This document shows positions 9,572 through 21,505 of a DNA stretch of 64,000 nt, piece by piece. How positions within the stretch are numbered: the first letter of the stretch is position 1; every line of letters starts with the position of its first letter. A program made the position numbers and the translations under genes. The notes under the pieces are model-generated. The model saw nothing but the letters and a program-made list of their open reading frames with translations. It did no database searches and had not been told where the DNA came from. The DNA lies in assembly GCF_947507565.1 (NCBI RefSeq), contig NC_089176.1:558001-622000 (forward strand), written 5' to 3'. Source of the DNA: Oscarella lobularis (lineage: Eukaryota > Porifera > Homoscleromorpha > Homosclerophorida > Oscarellidae).

Positions 9572-11125
9572 ATGTCTCTGCTTACTCATCTCCTGTTCTT
9601 CACTGCAGCTGCTGTAGCAGCGCTCGCCACGAAAGAATTGCCAAAGAAGCCTAATGTCATTGTCATTTACGGTGACGACGTCGGGTATGGCGATCTCAAC
9701 ATCTACGGCCATCCCACGACCTTCACCCCGAATCTTGATCGAATGGCTTTTGAAGGCATGCGAATGCTCCAATTCTATTCAGCCGCTCCCGTTTGCTCGC
9801 CTTCGCGCGCTTCTCTCATGACTGGTCGTCTTTATCCCAGAACGGGAGTCTATTCGAAGCCCAACGGCGGCGGCAGCGCCGACACCAGGACCGGACTCAC
9901 CGTTTTCGGCCCAGAATCGATTGGCGGCATGATAGAAACCGAAATGACAGTCGCTCAAATGCTAAAACCGCTTGGTTACGCGACGGGAGCACTGGGCAAG
10001 TGGCACTTGGGCATAGGCGAAAACCTGAAATATTTTCCAACGAAACGCGGCTTCGACAGCTATTTCGGCGCACCGATGACTCTGAACGATTGCGTTTCAA
10101 ACGCTGGCGGAACGAGACTCGGTCCTTGTCCCATATTTCACAACGAAACGATAGCCACGCAACCGAGCGACGTTCTCGATATCGACCAAATGTACGTTGA
10201 CAACGTGAAGGATTTTATCAGCGCACATCAGCACGAACCGTTCTTCTTCTACTTCGCTTCTCATCACACCCATCTGCCTCAATTTGCGTCTGCGACTTTT
10301 ATAAATACGACTCGACGCGGCCTGTTTGGCGATTCGCTTGCCGAGCTGGATTACAGCGTCGGACAAGTGATGGATCATCTCGTTTCCTTAGGAATACAAA
10401 ACCGAACGCTGGTCGCTTTCAGTTCAGACAACGGGCCTCAGCTTATGAGCAAGGAATTAGGCGGAGAGCAGGGTCCGTTAAAATGCGGAAAGGGAACGAC
10501 GTACGAAGGCGGCATGCGTGAACCCGCTATCTTTTGGTGGCCAGGAGTTATAGCTCCCAATACGGTATCACATGCCTTGGGTAGTACACTCGACATCTCC
10601 GTCACGGCTGTCAGTCTCGCCGGTGGAAGTTTGCCGAAGGACCGTCAAATAGACGGATATGACCTAACCGACGTTCTGACGGGGAAGTCGTCCACGGGGC
10701 CGCGCGATCGGATGTTTTACTACAGCGGTCCTTACCTCATGGCTGTACGACTGAATCAATATAAAGCGCATTTCTGGACGATGGGAAGCCACTGCGCCAA
10801 GACTTACCATGATCAGGACTGTTGGTCCGCGTCTCCACTGACACACCAAAGTCCACCGTTACTCTTCGATCTAGAGCACGATGCGAAAGAAAGAGTTCCA
10901 CTTAACGTTACCTCGTCAAAATTTGCGCCGATACTCAAGGAAATCCTCACCTTGACAGAAGAGCACAACAAGACAATGACGTTTGGTGATCCAATGGTTT
11001 CTATGGGCTCCAATAGGGACCTTTTTCCTTGTTGCAGCCCCTCTTGCTCGCCTAGACCAAAGTGCTGCAAGTGCTCCAATGGTACTCGCACCAGCGAAAA
11101 TTTCATGGGCGTGACATTTCCCTAA
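9572..11125 (+). CDS. Arylsulfatase A-like enzyme 2
   Basis: Second tandem paralogue, 518 residues, intronless. An upstream in-frame ATG exists at 9548, but the ATG at 9572 (MSLLTHLLFF) is the one homologous to the starts of copies 3 and 4 and opens the signal peptide directly. All catalytic motifs are present: GDDVGYGDLN, CSPSRASLMTGR, GKWHLG, SHHTHLPQ, SSDNGPQ and CGKGTTYEGGMREPA. It is closest to copy 1, sharing for example YFPTKRGFDSYFG, and ends in the same Cys-rich tail. Same inferred role as its neighbours. Confidence 0.95.
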   Translation: MSLLTHLLFFTAAAVAALATKELPKKPNVIVIYGDDVGYGDLNIYGHPTTFTPNLDRMAFEGMRMLQFYSAAPVCSPSRASLMTGRLYPRTGVYSKPNGGGSADTRTGLTVFGPESIGGMIETEMTVAQMLKPLGYATGALGKWHLGIGENLKYFPTKRGFDSYFGAPMTLNDCVSNAGGTRLGPCPIFHNETIATQPSDVLDIDQMYVDNVKDFISAHQHEPFFFYFASHHTHLPQFASATFINTTRRGLFGDSLAELDYSVGQVMDHLVSLGIQNRTLVAFSSDNGPQLMSKELGGEQGPLKCGKGTTYEGGMREPAIFWWPGVIAPNTVSHALGSTLDISVTAVSLAGGSLPKDRQIDGYDLTDVLTGKSSTGPRDRMFYYSGPYLMAVRLNQYKAHFWTMGSHCAKTYHDQDCWSASPLTHQSPPLLFDLEHDAKERVPLNVTSSKFAPILKEILTLTEEHNKTMTFGDPMVSMGSNRDLFPCCSPSCSPRPKCCKCSNGTRTSENFMGVTFP

Positions 11126-11183
11126 TCTTTACCTCAACTTTTTGAATGATCGTTGCTGTAGTCGTGTGAGCTTCTTCTACCAT

Positions 11184-11189
11184 CACGTG
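11184..11189. promoter_or_regulatory. TCACGTG E-box before sulfatase 3
   Basis: CACGTG ends 7 bases before the ATG at 11197, in a leader almost identical to that of sulfatase 4. Confidence 0.4.
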
Positions 11190-11196
11190 CTTCATA

Positions 11197-12726
11197 ATGT
11201 CTCAGCTTACTCTGACTCATCTCGTCCTTTGCATCGTCGTTGCAGTATACGCTACCAAAGAACTTCCCGAAAAGCCTAACATCATTATTATCTTTGGTGA
11301 CGACGTTGGCTACGGCGATCTCAACGTCTATGGACATCCAACGTCGTTCACACCTAGTCTCAACCGAATGGCAAAAGAAGGCCTTCGAATGTTTCAATTC
11401 TACTCGGCTGCACCGGTGTGTTCACCGTCGCGCGCGTCTCTAATGACCGGCCGCCTCTATCCGCGAACTGGCGTCTACGCCGCACCCACGAAGGGCATGC
11501 CGACAGGTCTGTCAGCCTTTACTGCCGAGCCAGCAAAAGGAATGCTTCTATCGGAAATCACAATAGCTGAAGCGTTGCGAGGAAACGCCGGATACGCGAC
11601 AGGAATGCTGGGAAAGTGGCATTTAGGTCTCGGCGAGAAACAGCAGTATATGCCGATCAATCGCGGCTTTGGTAGTTACTACGGCCTGCCTCTAACCCAA
11701 GCATTATGCTCGTCAAATATTTGGCATGCTAGGCAACCTGGAAAGTGCATGGTCTTCGAGAATCGAACAATCGTCGCGCAACCGGCCGACGTTCTCAACC
11801 TCGACGCGACGTACGTGAACGAGACGAAACGCTTTGTCACGGCACATCGTGACGAGCCTTTTTTCTTCTATTTCGCCTCTCATCACACTCACCAACCTCA
11901 ATGGGCATCTCCTTCGTTTCAAAACACAACTCGACGCGGTCTCTTTGGCGACTCGCTCGCCGAACTGGACTGGAGCGTCGGGCAAATTCTCGATCACCTC
12001 GTCGAGACGGGAATCGAGAATCGCACTCTCGTCGTATTCACATCCGACAATGGACCGGCGCTTTTTTCGCAAAAACTCGGCGGCGAACAGGGTCCGCTTA
12101 AGTGCGGCAAGGGTACGACTTACGAAGGTGGCGTACGCGAACCGGCCATATTTTGGTGGCCGTCTGTCATTGAACCTGGCCGCGTATCTCGAGTCCTTGC
12201 TAGCACACTCGACATATTTCCGACAGCGATGAATCTAGCCGGAGTCAACACGACTCAATTGTCCGGGCAGCCCATTTCCGATGGCTACGACTTGACGAAA
12301 GTTTTGACCGGCGAATCTTCCGACGGTCCGCGTAGCGAGATGTTTTACTATAGCGGCGTGTACTTGATGGCGGCGCGGTACGGGGCGTATAAGGCACATT
12401 TCTGGACGATGGGAAGTCACTGCAAGCCATCGTATCACGATTCGGATTGCTGGGATAAAACACCACTTCGATTTCAGAATCCACCATTGCTATTCAACGT
12501 CGAAGAAGATCCAAAAGAAAGGCATCCTCTCGATGCAAGGCACGCTCTGTATCGCAACGTCATGAGCGATATAGTTAGCTTAGTGAAGAAGCACAATGAA
12601 ACGATGACGTTCGGTGGCCCTCAAATTGTTCCGACACAAGATCGAGACGCTTTTCCCTGCTGTAGTCCTAGCTGTTCTCCGAGGCCATCTTGTTGCGCTT
12701 GTTCAAAGGGAGGGAATGGCTTGTAA
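11197..12726 (+). CDS. Arylsulfatase A-like enzyme 3
   Basis: Third tandem paralogue, 509 residues, intronless. It has a signal peptide (MSQLTLTHLVLCIVVAVYA), GDDVGYGDLN, CSPSRASLMTGR, MLGKWHLGLG, SHHTHQPQW, TSDNGPA, KCGKGTTYEGGVREPA and a Cys-rich end (CCSPSCSPRPSCCACS). It is nearly identical to copy 4 over most of its length and clearly diverged from copies 1 and 2, so it belongs to a younger duplication. The catalytic set is complete and the substrate is unknown. Confidence 0.95.
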   Translation: MSQLTLTHLVLCIVVAVYATKELPEKPNIIIIFGDDVGYGDLNVYGHPTSFTPSLNRMAKEGLRMFQFYSAAPVCSPSRASLMTGRLYPRTGVYAAPTKGMPTGLSAFTAEPAKGMLLSEITIAEALRGNAGYATGMLGKWHLGLGEKQQYMPINRGFGSYYGLPLTQALCSSNIWHARQPGKCMVFENRTIVAQPADVLNLDATYVNETKRFVTAHRDEPFFFYFASHHTHQPQWASPSFQNTTRRGLFGDSLAELDWSVGQILDHLVETGIENRTLVVFTSDNGPALFSQKLGGEQGPLKCGKGTTYEGGVREPAIFWWPSVIEPGRVSRVLASTLDIFPTAMNLAGVNTTQLSGQPISDGYDLTKVLTGESSDGPRSEMFYYSGVYLMAARYGAYKAHFWTMGSHCKPSYHDSDCWDKTPLRFQNPPLLFNVEEDPKERHPLDARHALYRNVMSDIVSLVKKHNETMTFGGPQIVPTQDRDAFPCCSPSCSPRPSCCACSKGGNGL

Positions 12727-12820
12727 TTAATCGAGCATGCTGCTGACGTCTTAAATAAGTATTGGTCTACTTCCTTTACCTCGTCAAAATTTGCTCGTGC
12801 ATGTGAGCTTCTCCTACCAT

Positions 12821-12826
12821 CACGTG
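12821..12826. promoter_or_regulatory. TCACGTG E-box before sulfatase 4
   Basis: CACGTG ends 7 bases before the ATG at 12834, as in copies 2 and 3. Confidence 0.4.
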
Positions 12827-12833
12827 CTTCATA

Positions 12834-14360
12834 ATGTCTCGGCTTACTCATCTCGTCCTTTGCATCGTCGTTGCAGTATACGCTACCAAGGAACTTCCCG
12901 AAAAGCCTAACATCATTATTATCTTCGGTGACGACGTTGGCTACGGCGATCTCAACGTCTATGGACATCCAACGTCGTTCACACCTAGTCTCAACCGAAT
13001 GGCAAAAGAAGGCCTTCGAATGTTTCAATTCTACTCGGCTGCACCGGTTTGCTCGCCGTCGCGCGCGTCTCTATTGACCGGCCGCCTCTACCCGCGAACG
13101 GGTGTCTATGCCGCACCCACAGAGAACAAGACCGGCCTGTCGACCTTTAATCCCCAGTCAGCGAAAGGAATGCTTCTATCGGAAATCACAATAGCTGAAG
13201 CGTTGCGAGGAAACGCCGGATACGCGACAGGAATGCTGGGCAAGTGGCATTTAGGTTTCGGCGAGAAACAGCAGTATATGCCGATCAATCGCGGCTTTAG
13301 CAGTTACTACGGCCTACCCCTAACCCAAGTAGGATGCTCGTCAAATATTTACAACAAGACTCACAATCCGCCGCCTGGGCCTTGCATGGTCTTTGAAAAT
13401 CGAACAATCGTCGCGCAGCCGGCCGACGTTCTCAACCTCGACGCGGCGTACGTGAACGAGGTGAAACGATTCGTCACGGCACATCGCGACGAGCCTTTCT
13501 TCTTCTACTTCGCCGCTCACCACACTCACCAGCCCCAATGGGCATCTCCTTCGTTTCAAAACACAACTCGACGCGGTCTCTTTGGCGACTCGCTCGCCGA
13601 ACTGGACTGGAGCGTCGGGCAAATTCTCGATCACCTCGTCGAGACGGGAATCGCGAATCGCACTCTCGTCGTATTCACGTCCGACAATGGACCGGCGCTC
13701 ATATCGAAAGAACTCGGCGGCGAGCAGGGTCCGCTTAAGTGCGGCAAGGGTACGACTTACGAAGGTGGTGTACGCGAACCGGCCATGTTTTGGTGGCCGT
13801 CTGTCATCGAACCTGGCCGCGTATCTCGAGTCCTTGCTAGCACACTCGACATATTTCCCACAGTGATGAATCTAGCCGGAGTCAACACGACTCAATTGTC
13901 GGGGCAGCCCATTTCCGATGGCTACGATTTGACGAAAGTTTTGACCGGCGAATCTTCCGACGGTCCGCGTAGCGAGATGTTTTACTATAGCGGCGTATAC
14001 TTGATGGCGGCGCGGTACGGGGCGTATAAGGCGCATTTCTGGACGATAGGAAGTCACTGCCTGTCAACGTATCACGATTCGGATTGCTGGAATGAAACAC
14101 CGCTTCGATTTCAGAATCCACCGTTGCTATTCAACGTCGAAGAAGATCCAAAAGAAAGGCATCCTCTCGATGCAAGGCACGCTCTGTATCGAAACGCCAT
14201 GAGCGATATAGTTAGCTTAGTGAAGAAGCACAATGAAACGATGACGTTTGGTGGCCCGCAAATTGTCCCAGGTCCACCAGATCACGACGCTTTTCCTTGC
14301 TGCAGTCCTAGCTGTTCCCCGAGACCATCTTGTTGCGGTTGTTCAAAGGATGAATTATAA
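12834..14360 (+). CDS. Arylsulfatase A-like enzyme 4
   Basis: Fourth tandem paralogue, 508 residues, intronless. Motifs are as in copy 3 with CSPSRASLLTGR. The differences from copy 3 cluster in the segments after the formylglycine motif (PTENKTGLSTFNPQSA) and around residue 170 (YNKTHNPPPGPC). Such patchy differences fit recent duplication with possible gene conversion. The 5' leader and E-box match copy 3. Predicted secreted or lysosomal sulfatase. Confidence 0.95.
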   Translation: MSRLTHLVLCIVVAVYATKELPEKPNIIIIFGDDVGYGDLNVYGHPTSFTPSLNRMAKEGLRMFQFYSAAPVCSPSRASLLTGRLYPRTGVYAAPTENKTGLSTFNPQSAKGMLLSEITIAEALRGNAGYATGMLGKWHLGFGEKQQYMPINRGFSSYYGLPLTQVGCSSNIYNKTHNPPPGPCMVFENRTIVAQPADVLNLDAAYVNEVKRFVTAHRDEPFFFYFAAHHTHQPQWASPSFQNTTRRGLFGDSLAELDWSVGQILDHLVETGIANRTLVVFTSDNGPALISKELGGEQGPLKCGKGTTYEGGVREPAMFWWPSVIEPGRVSRVLASTLDIFPTVMNLAGVNTTQLSGQPISDGYDLTKVLTGESSDGPRSEMFYYSGVYLMAARYGAYKAHFWTIGSHCLSTYHDSDCWNETPLRFQNPPLLFNVEEDPKERHPLDARHALYRNAMSDIVSLVKKHNETMTFGGPQIVPGPPDHDAFPCCSPSCSPRPSCCGCSKDEL

Positions 14361-14545
14361 TTAATCGTGCATGGCTGCTGGCGTCTTGCGTGTAATGCTG
14401 ACTAATTGCGTCAAACGCGTACAGTGACGAAATTCACAATCATCCATTTAATAATCAGCTCCAAAATTTGACGCATCAGGCGACAAAAATCATTCGGAAA
14501 ACACATACATAGCGACACAAGCCCTCTCTAAAAACCTACAAGTAT

Positions 14546-15304
14546 CTATACTCCGAATCTAGACTTGAGCATCCACGGAGAATCTTTCGAGGGTCTTTCT
14601 AGAACAACGTAGGCACAATAATCGACGTCGTTCCCGAAAGACCTCGGAAGAGTAAGACGAACGGCTGTTTGAACAGCGTAGCCGTGACTGACGAGAGCGA
14701 CAGTGCTCGGATAGTGCTTGTTCGACAAGTCAACAAACGCATTTTCGTACCTAGACCCAGAAACCCCACCGTCACACGTTCCAATGATGGACTATTTTTA
14801 ATTGCCTCCTGAATGCTTCCCCAAATGATTCTCTGTAGTTTGGAACTGGACAGACAATCCCTGCGTCGTTCAACGACGCGACGCCTTCTTTTTCGATAGT
14901 AGGCGATGGCACAATGGGCTGCTCGTGTATGCTGCAGCTATCGTTAATGACTTCGCTTAGCCCATTTGCTATTCCAATCGATTCTAGACCCATGGCTTTC
15001 GAGAAGTTAGTCGCCGTTTGAAGACAGCGCAAAAATGGAGACGAGATAACGAATGCGATACCCTGAAGAAAAGACGAGGCTAAAGAGGACCCGGAATAAA
15101 TGCGTGAGCCCCGACTTCGTTTCGTAGACGAACGCCGAGCTCTCTCGCTTGCTCTTTGCCTTCGTCGGTGAGAGGCGGATCGTAGGATCGAGCCGTTGGA
15201 TGCATCTGTCGCCATTTGTGCCCGTAGGCGTGATCGGCGCGCTCTCCGTGGCGAATAACGTACAGAAGCTGGCGACACGACATACGGGAAGGTATAAATC
15301 TCAT
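14546..15304 (-). CDS. Histidine phosphatase (PGM-like, UBASH3-like domain)
   Basis: A single-domain histidine phosphatase in three exons. It begins at the ATG at 15304 (or 15283, MSCRQLLYV), with the catalytic RHG in YVIRHGERAD, then PPLTDEGKEQARELG. After an intron comes ISSPFLRCLQTATNFSKAMG, then PNYRESFGEAFRR, and in the last exon the second catalytic His in VALVSHGYAVQ. The fold is shared by phosphoglycerate mutases and the TULA/UBASH3 protein phosphatases; the PNYRESF region looks UBASH3-like, but no UBA or SH3 domain is present. The second intron (14751-14805) needs a GC donor, which restores the frame exactly. Its start lies 39 bp downstream of the kinase stop on the same strand. Confidence 0.85.
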
Positions 15305-15343
15305 CGAAAAAATGCGGAATTTAATTAATTTGCTAGGAACGTT

Positions 15344-17159
15344 CTAAGAATTATTCATCATTTGCTTCAGAGATTTTTTGATACGCAGAGCCGATAAACG
15401 AGCCGAAGGACTGTTAGACCAGCACTCTTCAATTATTTGGGAGACACGACAGATCAACTGCAAAAATCCATATCAATGTCAAAAACTGCAATTTCAAAAG
15501 GAAAAACCGTACCTTATCTTGCTGCCAGTTATCAGGAATCAGTGGACGAACTTGCTTCTTCGAGACAACTTGAGCCATTTCTTCAAATGAAGGATCAGCT
15601 TCTACCATATCTTCGTACGGCTGCCTGTAGTCTTCAATGTCGCCTAAAAACCATTTATTAGCCTATATAGACCTTGTTCAAAGCACCGTACCAGTCAAGC
15701 TGCATCTTGACGTGATTTCCCATATCACGAGAGCAAGAGAATAGATATCAGCCTGCTTGTAAGCTTCAAAACTGCCGTAATTCATGCTTTCGTCCAGTAT
15801 CTCCGGCGCCATGTAGCGTATGGTACCAACTTTAGTCGTCTGGGGAATAGTGAGCCGATTGGACAGAACGTCGTGCGACACTGCTAACCCAAAATCGCCA
15901 AGACAACAGGAACAGTCTTTCTTCACCAAATAATTCCGACTTTTGATATCTCGATGTGCAATTGCTGGTTTCCCTTGAAGCCCTTGCACGGCCAAATGAA
16001 GATGAGCCAAGCCGGCGGACGCCGACTCGACGAGTTTTAGCATCGTTTTCCCGTCGATAGCGTTCTGCGTCAGAAAATCAAAGAGAGATCCAAATTCGCA
16101 ATAATCCGTAACGAGCCATAGTTGAGTCCACGCGCCGTTGTCGTTGTTATCCGCCGCGATAAAGCCGAGAATGTTCGTGTGACGAAGCATCGCCGTTTGA
16201 TAGATCTCGACTTCGCGCGCCCACGACTGTTCGTCTTTCGACGCGAAGACTTTGACGGCGACGTATTGCTCCATCCAGCGTCCTTTCCAAACGTTTCCGT
16301 AGCGACCGCAACCTATTTGCTCGATCAGAGTCGTCTGACGAGCGATGGACGTCTGTTCGAGCATGGGAAGTCCGGCGCCGCTTCCCGTCATCGTCAGGTC
16401 CATGCCCGGCGCCGAGTAATTTATTGTCACTGGAATTTCGACGTTGAGGTTCAAACTCGCCGATCTTCGTCTGAACCGGGCAACGAGTAGAACAACGACG
16501 ATAATTACGACGACTAGGCAACCGCAAAGGGAACCGATGACAACCGAGATGATCATGACAGATTGACTTTGTGAATTGTTCGACATTATATCCGCAGCGG
16601 CGGGATGATGGTTTGGGCTAGTTGTCGCGTCGCGGCTACGTGAACGCGGCGAGCTAGTGCTGTCGTCACGGTAACCCTTCGGGGACGTAGGAGTGAGGCT
16701 TGCTCTCGTTGCGGCTTCTGTTTCCTTAGGGGAAGGGGCGACCGGATCTGTTGTAGGTGGCGACGAAATGCTTTCAGTGGGCAACGTGACGGTGGATCTC
16801 GGTGGCGCGAGGCTCGGAGGAGCGTTACAGTAGTCTGTGTCACAGCAGAGATTGTTTCCCCTGCATCTCAGAAACGTCAGACTGCTAGCCAGGCAATGCC
16901 TAGAATAATGCACGGTGCCATCCTTTGTCGTGAACGGTCGGGTAGTGCATTTTGCGCCTGAGCTGTTTGTGGTACAGAACGACGCGCCTGGGGAACAGCC
17001 ACCAATGTCGTTTTGACAGAAACAAACCAGTGCTGAGAGAAGACAGTGTTCTGATTTCGGAATCGGCGTGACAACTAAGGGGACCCCTAACTTACACATG
17101 GAAAATCTGACAGACTGACTTGCAAAAAGCAGAAAAAGAGCGAGAAGTAGTCGCTTCAT
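15344..17159 (-). CDS. TGF-beta/activin type I receptor-like Ser/Thr kinase
   Basis: A single-pass receptor starting at the ATG at 17159 (an upstream frame extension begins with TTG). It has a signal peptide, a Cys-rich activin-receptor-like ectodomain ending CCDTDYCN, a Ser/Thr/Pro-rich stalk, TM ([20 protein letters not shown]), and a GS region ([18 protein letters not shown]), so type I. The kinase has [24 protein letters not shown] and MAPEILDES. The L45 loop reads ADNNDNGAW, close to the activin/TGF-beta subclass that signals through Smad2/3. Two 3' exons add [20 protein letters not shown] and [18 protein letters not shown], ending at 15344. Oddities are DFG where type I receptors usually have DLG, and a GS box with few phosphorylatable residues. 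Confidence 0.93.
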
Positions 17160-17531
17160 AGTCGTCGGCCTTCGCAACGATTTTATGCTGCGTGCTCAGA
17201 CGAGCGACTTGATTTTATTAGCGCGCTGCGCGCGCCATCAGCGGTAGGTATAAGGCTGCCTGTACTGTACCGCCTGTACAACACAAGAATATTGCGAAAG
17301 ATGTCTTTCTCAGTACGTGCTGCAGTTACGTCGCTTGCGAGTTGTGGCGACTTTTATTCCTCCACCAACTCTTCAGTCGAGCGGCGGGATGGGTTGAGGA
17401 ATCGTGAGTTGAACATTTGGTATATTTATTTAAGTCAGAGAAATCAAAACTCATGAACAACAGCGACAACAACGACAACGACAACAACAACAACAGTATT
17501 GAACTTGAATTTGCTCTTCAGCTCAGATAAC
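17160..17531. other. Intergenic region with an AAC-rich repeat
   Basis: No gene seen. It holds the upstream region of the receptor kinase and, at about 17459-17498, an imperfect (AAC)n microsatellite. Confidence 0.5.
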
Positions 17532-17927
17532 TTACCAGTATGAGCCAAAGCAGTCGGAGCACTTGGCGTCGTTGCACACAGCCGTAAGGGTTACGTTTTT
17601 CAAACACTGACACGCCCCATTGAAGAATTTACAATAACCGCTAACACGAAGGAACACATCACCAGCTGGATTGCAAAACCAGCAGTCGTCACAAGGACAG
17701 TATGGCTCCACGGGACAGGCCGCATTTGGATCAGCAGCAGCGGCGGCTCGTTTGGTTCTTGTGTCTGCAGTCTCAGCAGCGTCTGACTCGCCCGCTTCCA
17801 ACTTCTTAGCAGCTTTTGCATTCATTGTACTAGTAGCGTCGTAGGTTGTAGATGCGGTCTGGGTCAGGCCCAAGATAACTGCAACTGAAAGAGCAACAAA
17901 AAGGAGCTTAGACGTGCTGAAAGGCAT
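17532..17927 (-). CDS. Small secreted Cys-rich preproprotein A
   Basis: 131 residues in one exon. It has a signal peptide (MPFSTSKLLFVALSVAVILG), an acidic/Ala-rich pro-region ending at a dibasic site (TRTKR) that fits furin-type cleavage, then a mature part of about 70 residues with 11 cysteines. Its core spacing, C-x2-C-x13-C-x6-C-x-C-x9-C-x4-C, with GYC and CQCL, is repeated in the divergent neighbour at 18775. I do not recognise the fold. The stop lies within a sequence resembling a splice donor (TGGTAAGT), so a further exon is possible but none was found. Function unknown. Confidence 0.75.
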   Translation of the reverse strand: MPFSTSKLLFVALSVAVILGLTQTASTTYDATSTMNAKAAKKLEAGESDAAETADTRTKRAAAAADPNAACPVEPYCPCDDCWFCNPAGDVFLRVSGYCKFFNGACQCLKNVTLTAVCNDAKCSDCFGSYW

Positions 17928-18774
17928 TCTCGATCACGCTTGAGACTTCACGGAGTTTTTAGTTCGAGTTCGTTGAAAAGGAATGACTAGTGAACGTGTA
18001 TCTTGGGCCTCCTTTTATATCTTTTAATTATGCGGGCGCTGCAACCGCAGCGGAGCTAAAAACAGATTTCTTTAGAATCAAAGTAGGTTGCGTCACTAAG
18101 AAACCCTATATTTGTCTGGCAAAGGGAGCTATTTCTGTGTAACTTTTATTAGACAGGATGTGGACCTTCCACGAAAAGGTATGGTATCGTATACGCTGAG
18201 CTTGAGAATCGTCGTCATCCAGCTAGAAACGGCCTGACGGTCCACGCAACGCTCACAAACATTCAAAGAGTGGCTGGCTAAAGAAAAGAATACATTTTCT
18301 CTGTCATTAGGTAAGTGACTGCAAACATGCATGTTTCGTAAAGCTATATTTATCATGATACTGGCACGTCCTTTTCGCATTAATCGTACTGATAAGGGCT
18401 GTGGTTCAAGCCAGTAAGACGAAATTGAGCCTCATTTAGCCAGTATGCATGTATGGATTGAGTCACCGCATCCTTGAAGCCAAGGCTCAAGATCTTTCAT
18501 GTCAGTCCGGCACTATAATTGTAACTCACGACCGACCGGATGCAGCCATCGTTTAGATCTGTTTGCCGTGGCGAGTGGCACTGTGCCAAATAACACGGAA
18601 CTACAGTATCTGCATGAAGCCCCGATAAATCGATTATAGAGAGGCTTCGCGCGGATTCATTTCTAGAGTCTAGACTTTACTATTTGGGGAAGAGCGGTTG
18701 CGTAGATGTCGTATCTTTGGTTCTCTCTTTGGTGAGATACAACCAAACCTGTCACCGTTACCAAGCGCACGAAG
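17928..18774. other. Intergenic region between divergent Cys-rich genes
   Basis: About 850 bp with no supported gene. It presumably carries the 5' control regions of the two divergent paralogues. Confidence 0.4.
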
Positions 18775-19137
18775 ATGCTTGCGTTCAGAAAGTTTCTTAT
18801 TTCTCTGCTAGTCGCCTTTGCTCTTTTCCACTGCGCGATTTCTGCCCGGGCTAACAGCCGCAGCAACACTACTCCCGCTAAGAAGGGCATACCCAATAAC
18901 TTTCCGCCGCGCCCTGGGCCGGCACCCAATCCGAAAGCGGCATGTTCTCAAAGATTCAAAAACAAAGTCCTTGGCTGCCAAAGCGATGAGTGCTCCTTCT
19001 GCTCTCAGGTTGCAAAAGGATTGTATTTCAGAATCAAAGGCTACTGCATGAACTTTGGCAAAACCTGTCAATGTCTGAGAACTATGGCAGTGACAGACAT
19101 TTGCACTGACCCCAAATGTTCATTGTCTGTGAGTTGA
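18775..19137 (+). CDS. Small secreted Cys-rich protein B
   Basis: 120 residues, single exon. It has a signal peptide (MLAFRKFLISLLVAFALFHC), a Pro/Asn-rich linker, then a Cys-rich module with C-x2-C-x14-C-x6-C-x-C-x9-C-x4-C spacing and the shared motifs GYC, CQCL and KCS. It aligns with protein A by eye over the last 50 residues but lacks a clear dibasic processing site and the two outer cysteines. The end overlaps a possible splice donor (CTGTGAGT), as in A. Transcribed away from A. Function unknown. Confidence 0.75.
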   Translation: MLAFRKFLISLLVAFALFHCAISARANSRSNTTPAKKGIPNNFPPRPGPAPNPKAACSQRFKNKVLGCQSDECSFCSQVAKGLYFRIKGYCMNFGKTCQCLRTMAVTDICTDPKCSLSVS

Positions 19138-19242
19138 GGACAACAAGAACCGCTGCGACATGATACGATGTCGTAATTTTTTGTCTTTTTTTGTCAATGC
19201 TTCACTATGGCACCGTGCACAATAAATATGTATTAAATTCAG

Positions 19243-19272
19243 CACGTGGGTTAGCACGTGGGTTAGCACGTG
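19243..19272. promoter_or_regulatory. Three CACGTG E-boxes at 12-bp spacing
   Basis: CACGTG occurs at 19243, 19255 and 19267 in a 12-bp tandem repeat (gcacgtgggtta) just before the MSL3 ATG at 19280. A candidate MYC/MAX/USF-class bHLH-ZIP site cluster; binding is inference. Confidence 0.5.
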
Positions 19273-19279
19273 TTTCGGA

Positions 19280-21505
<2,226 letters not shown>

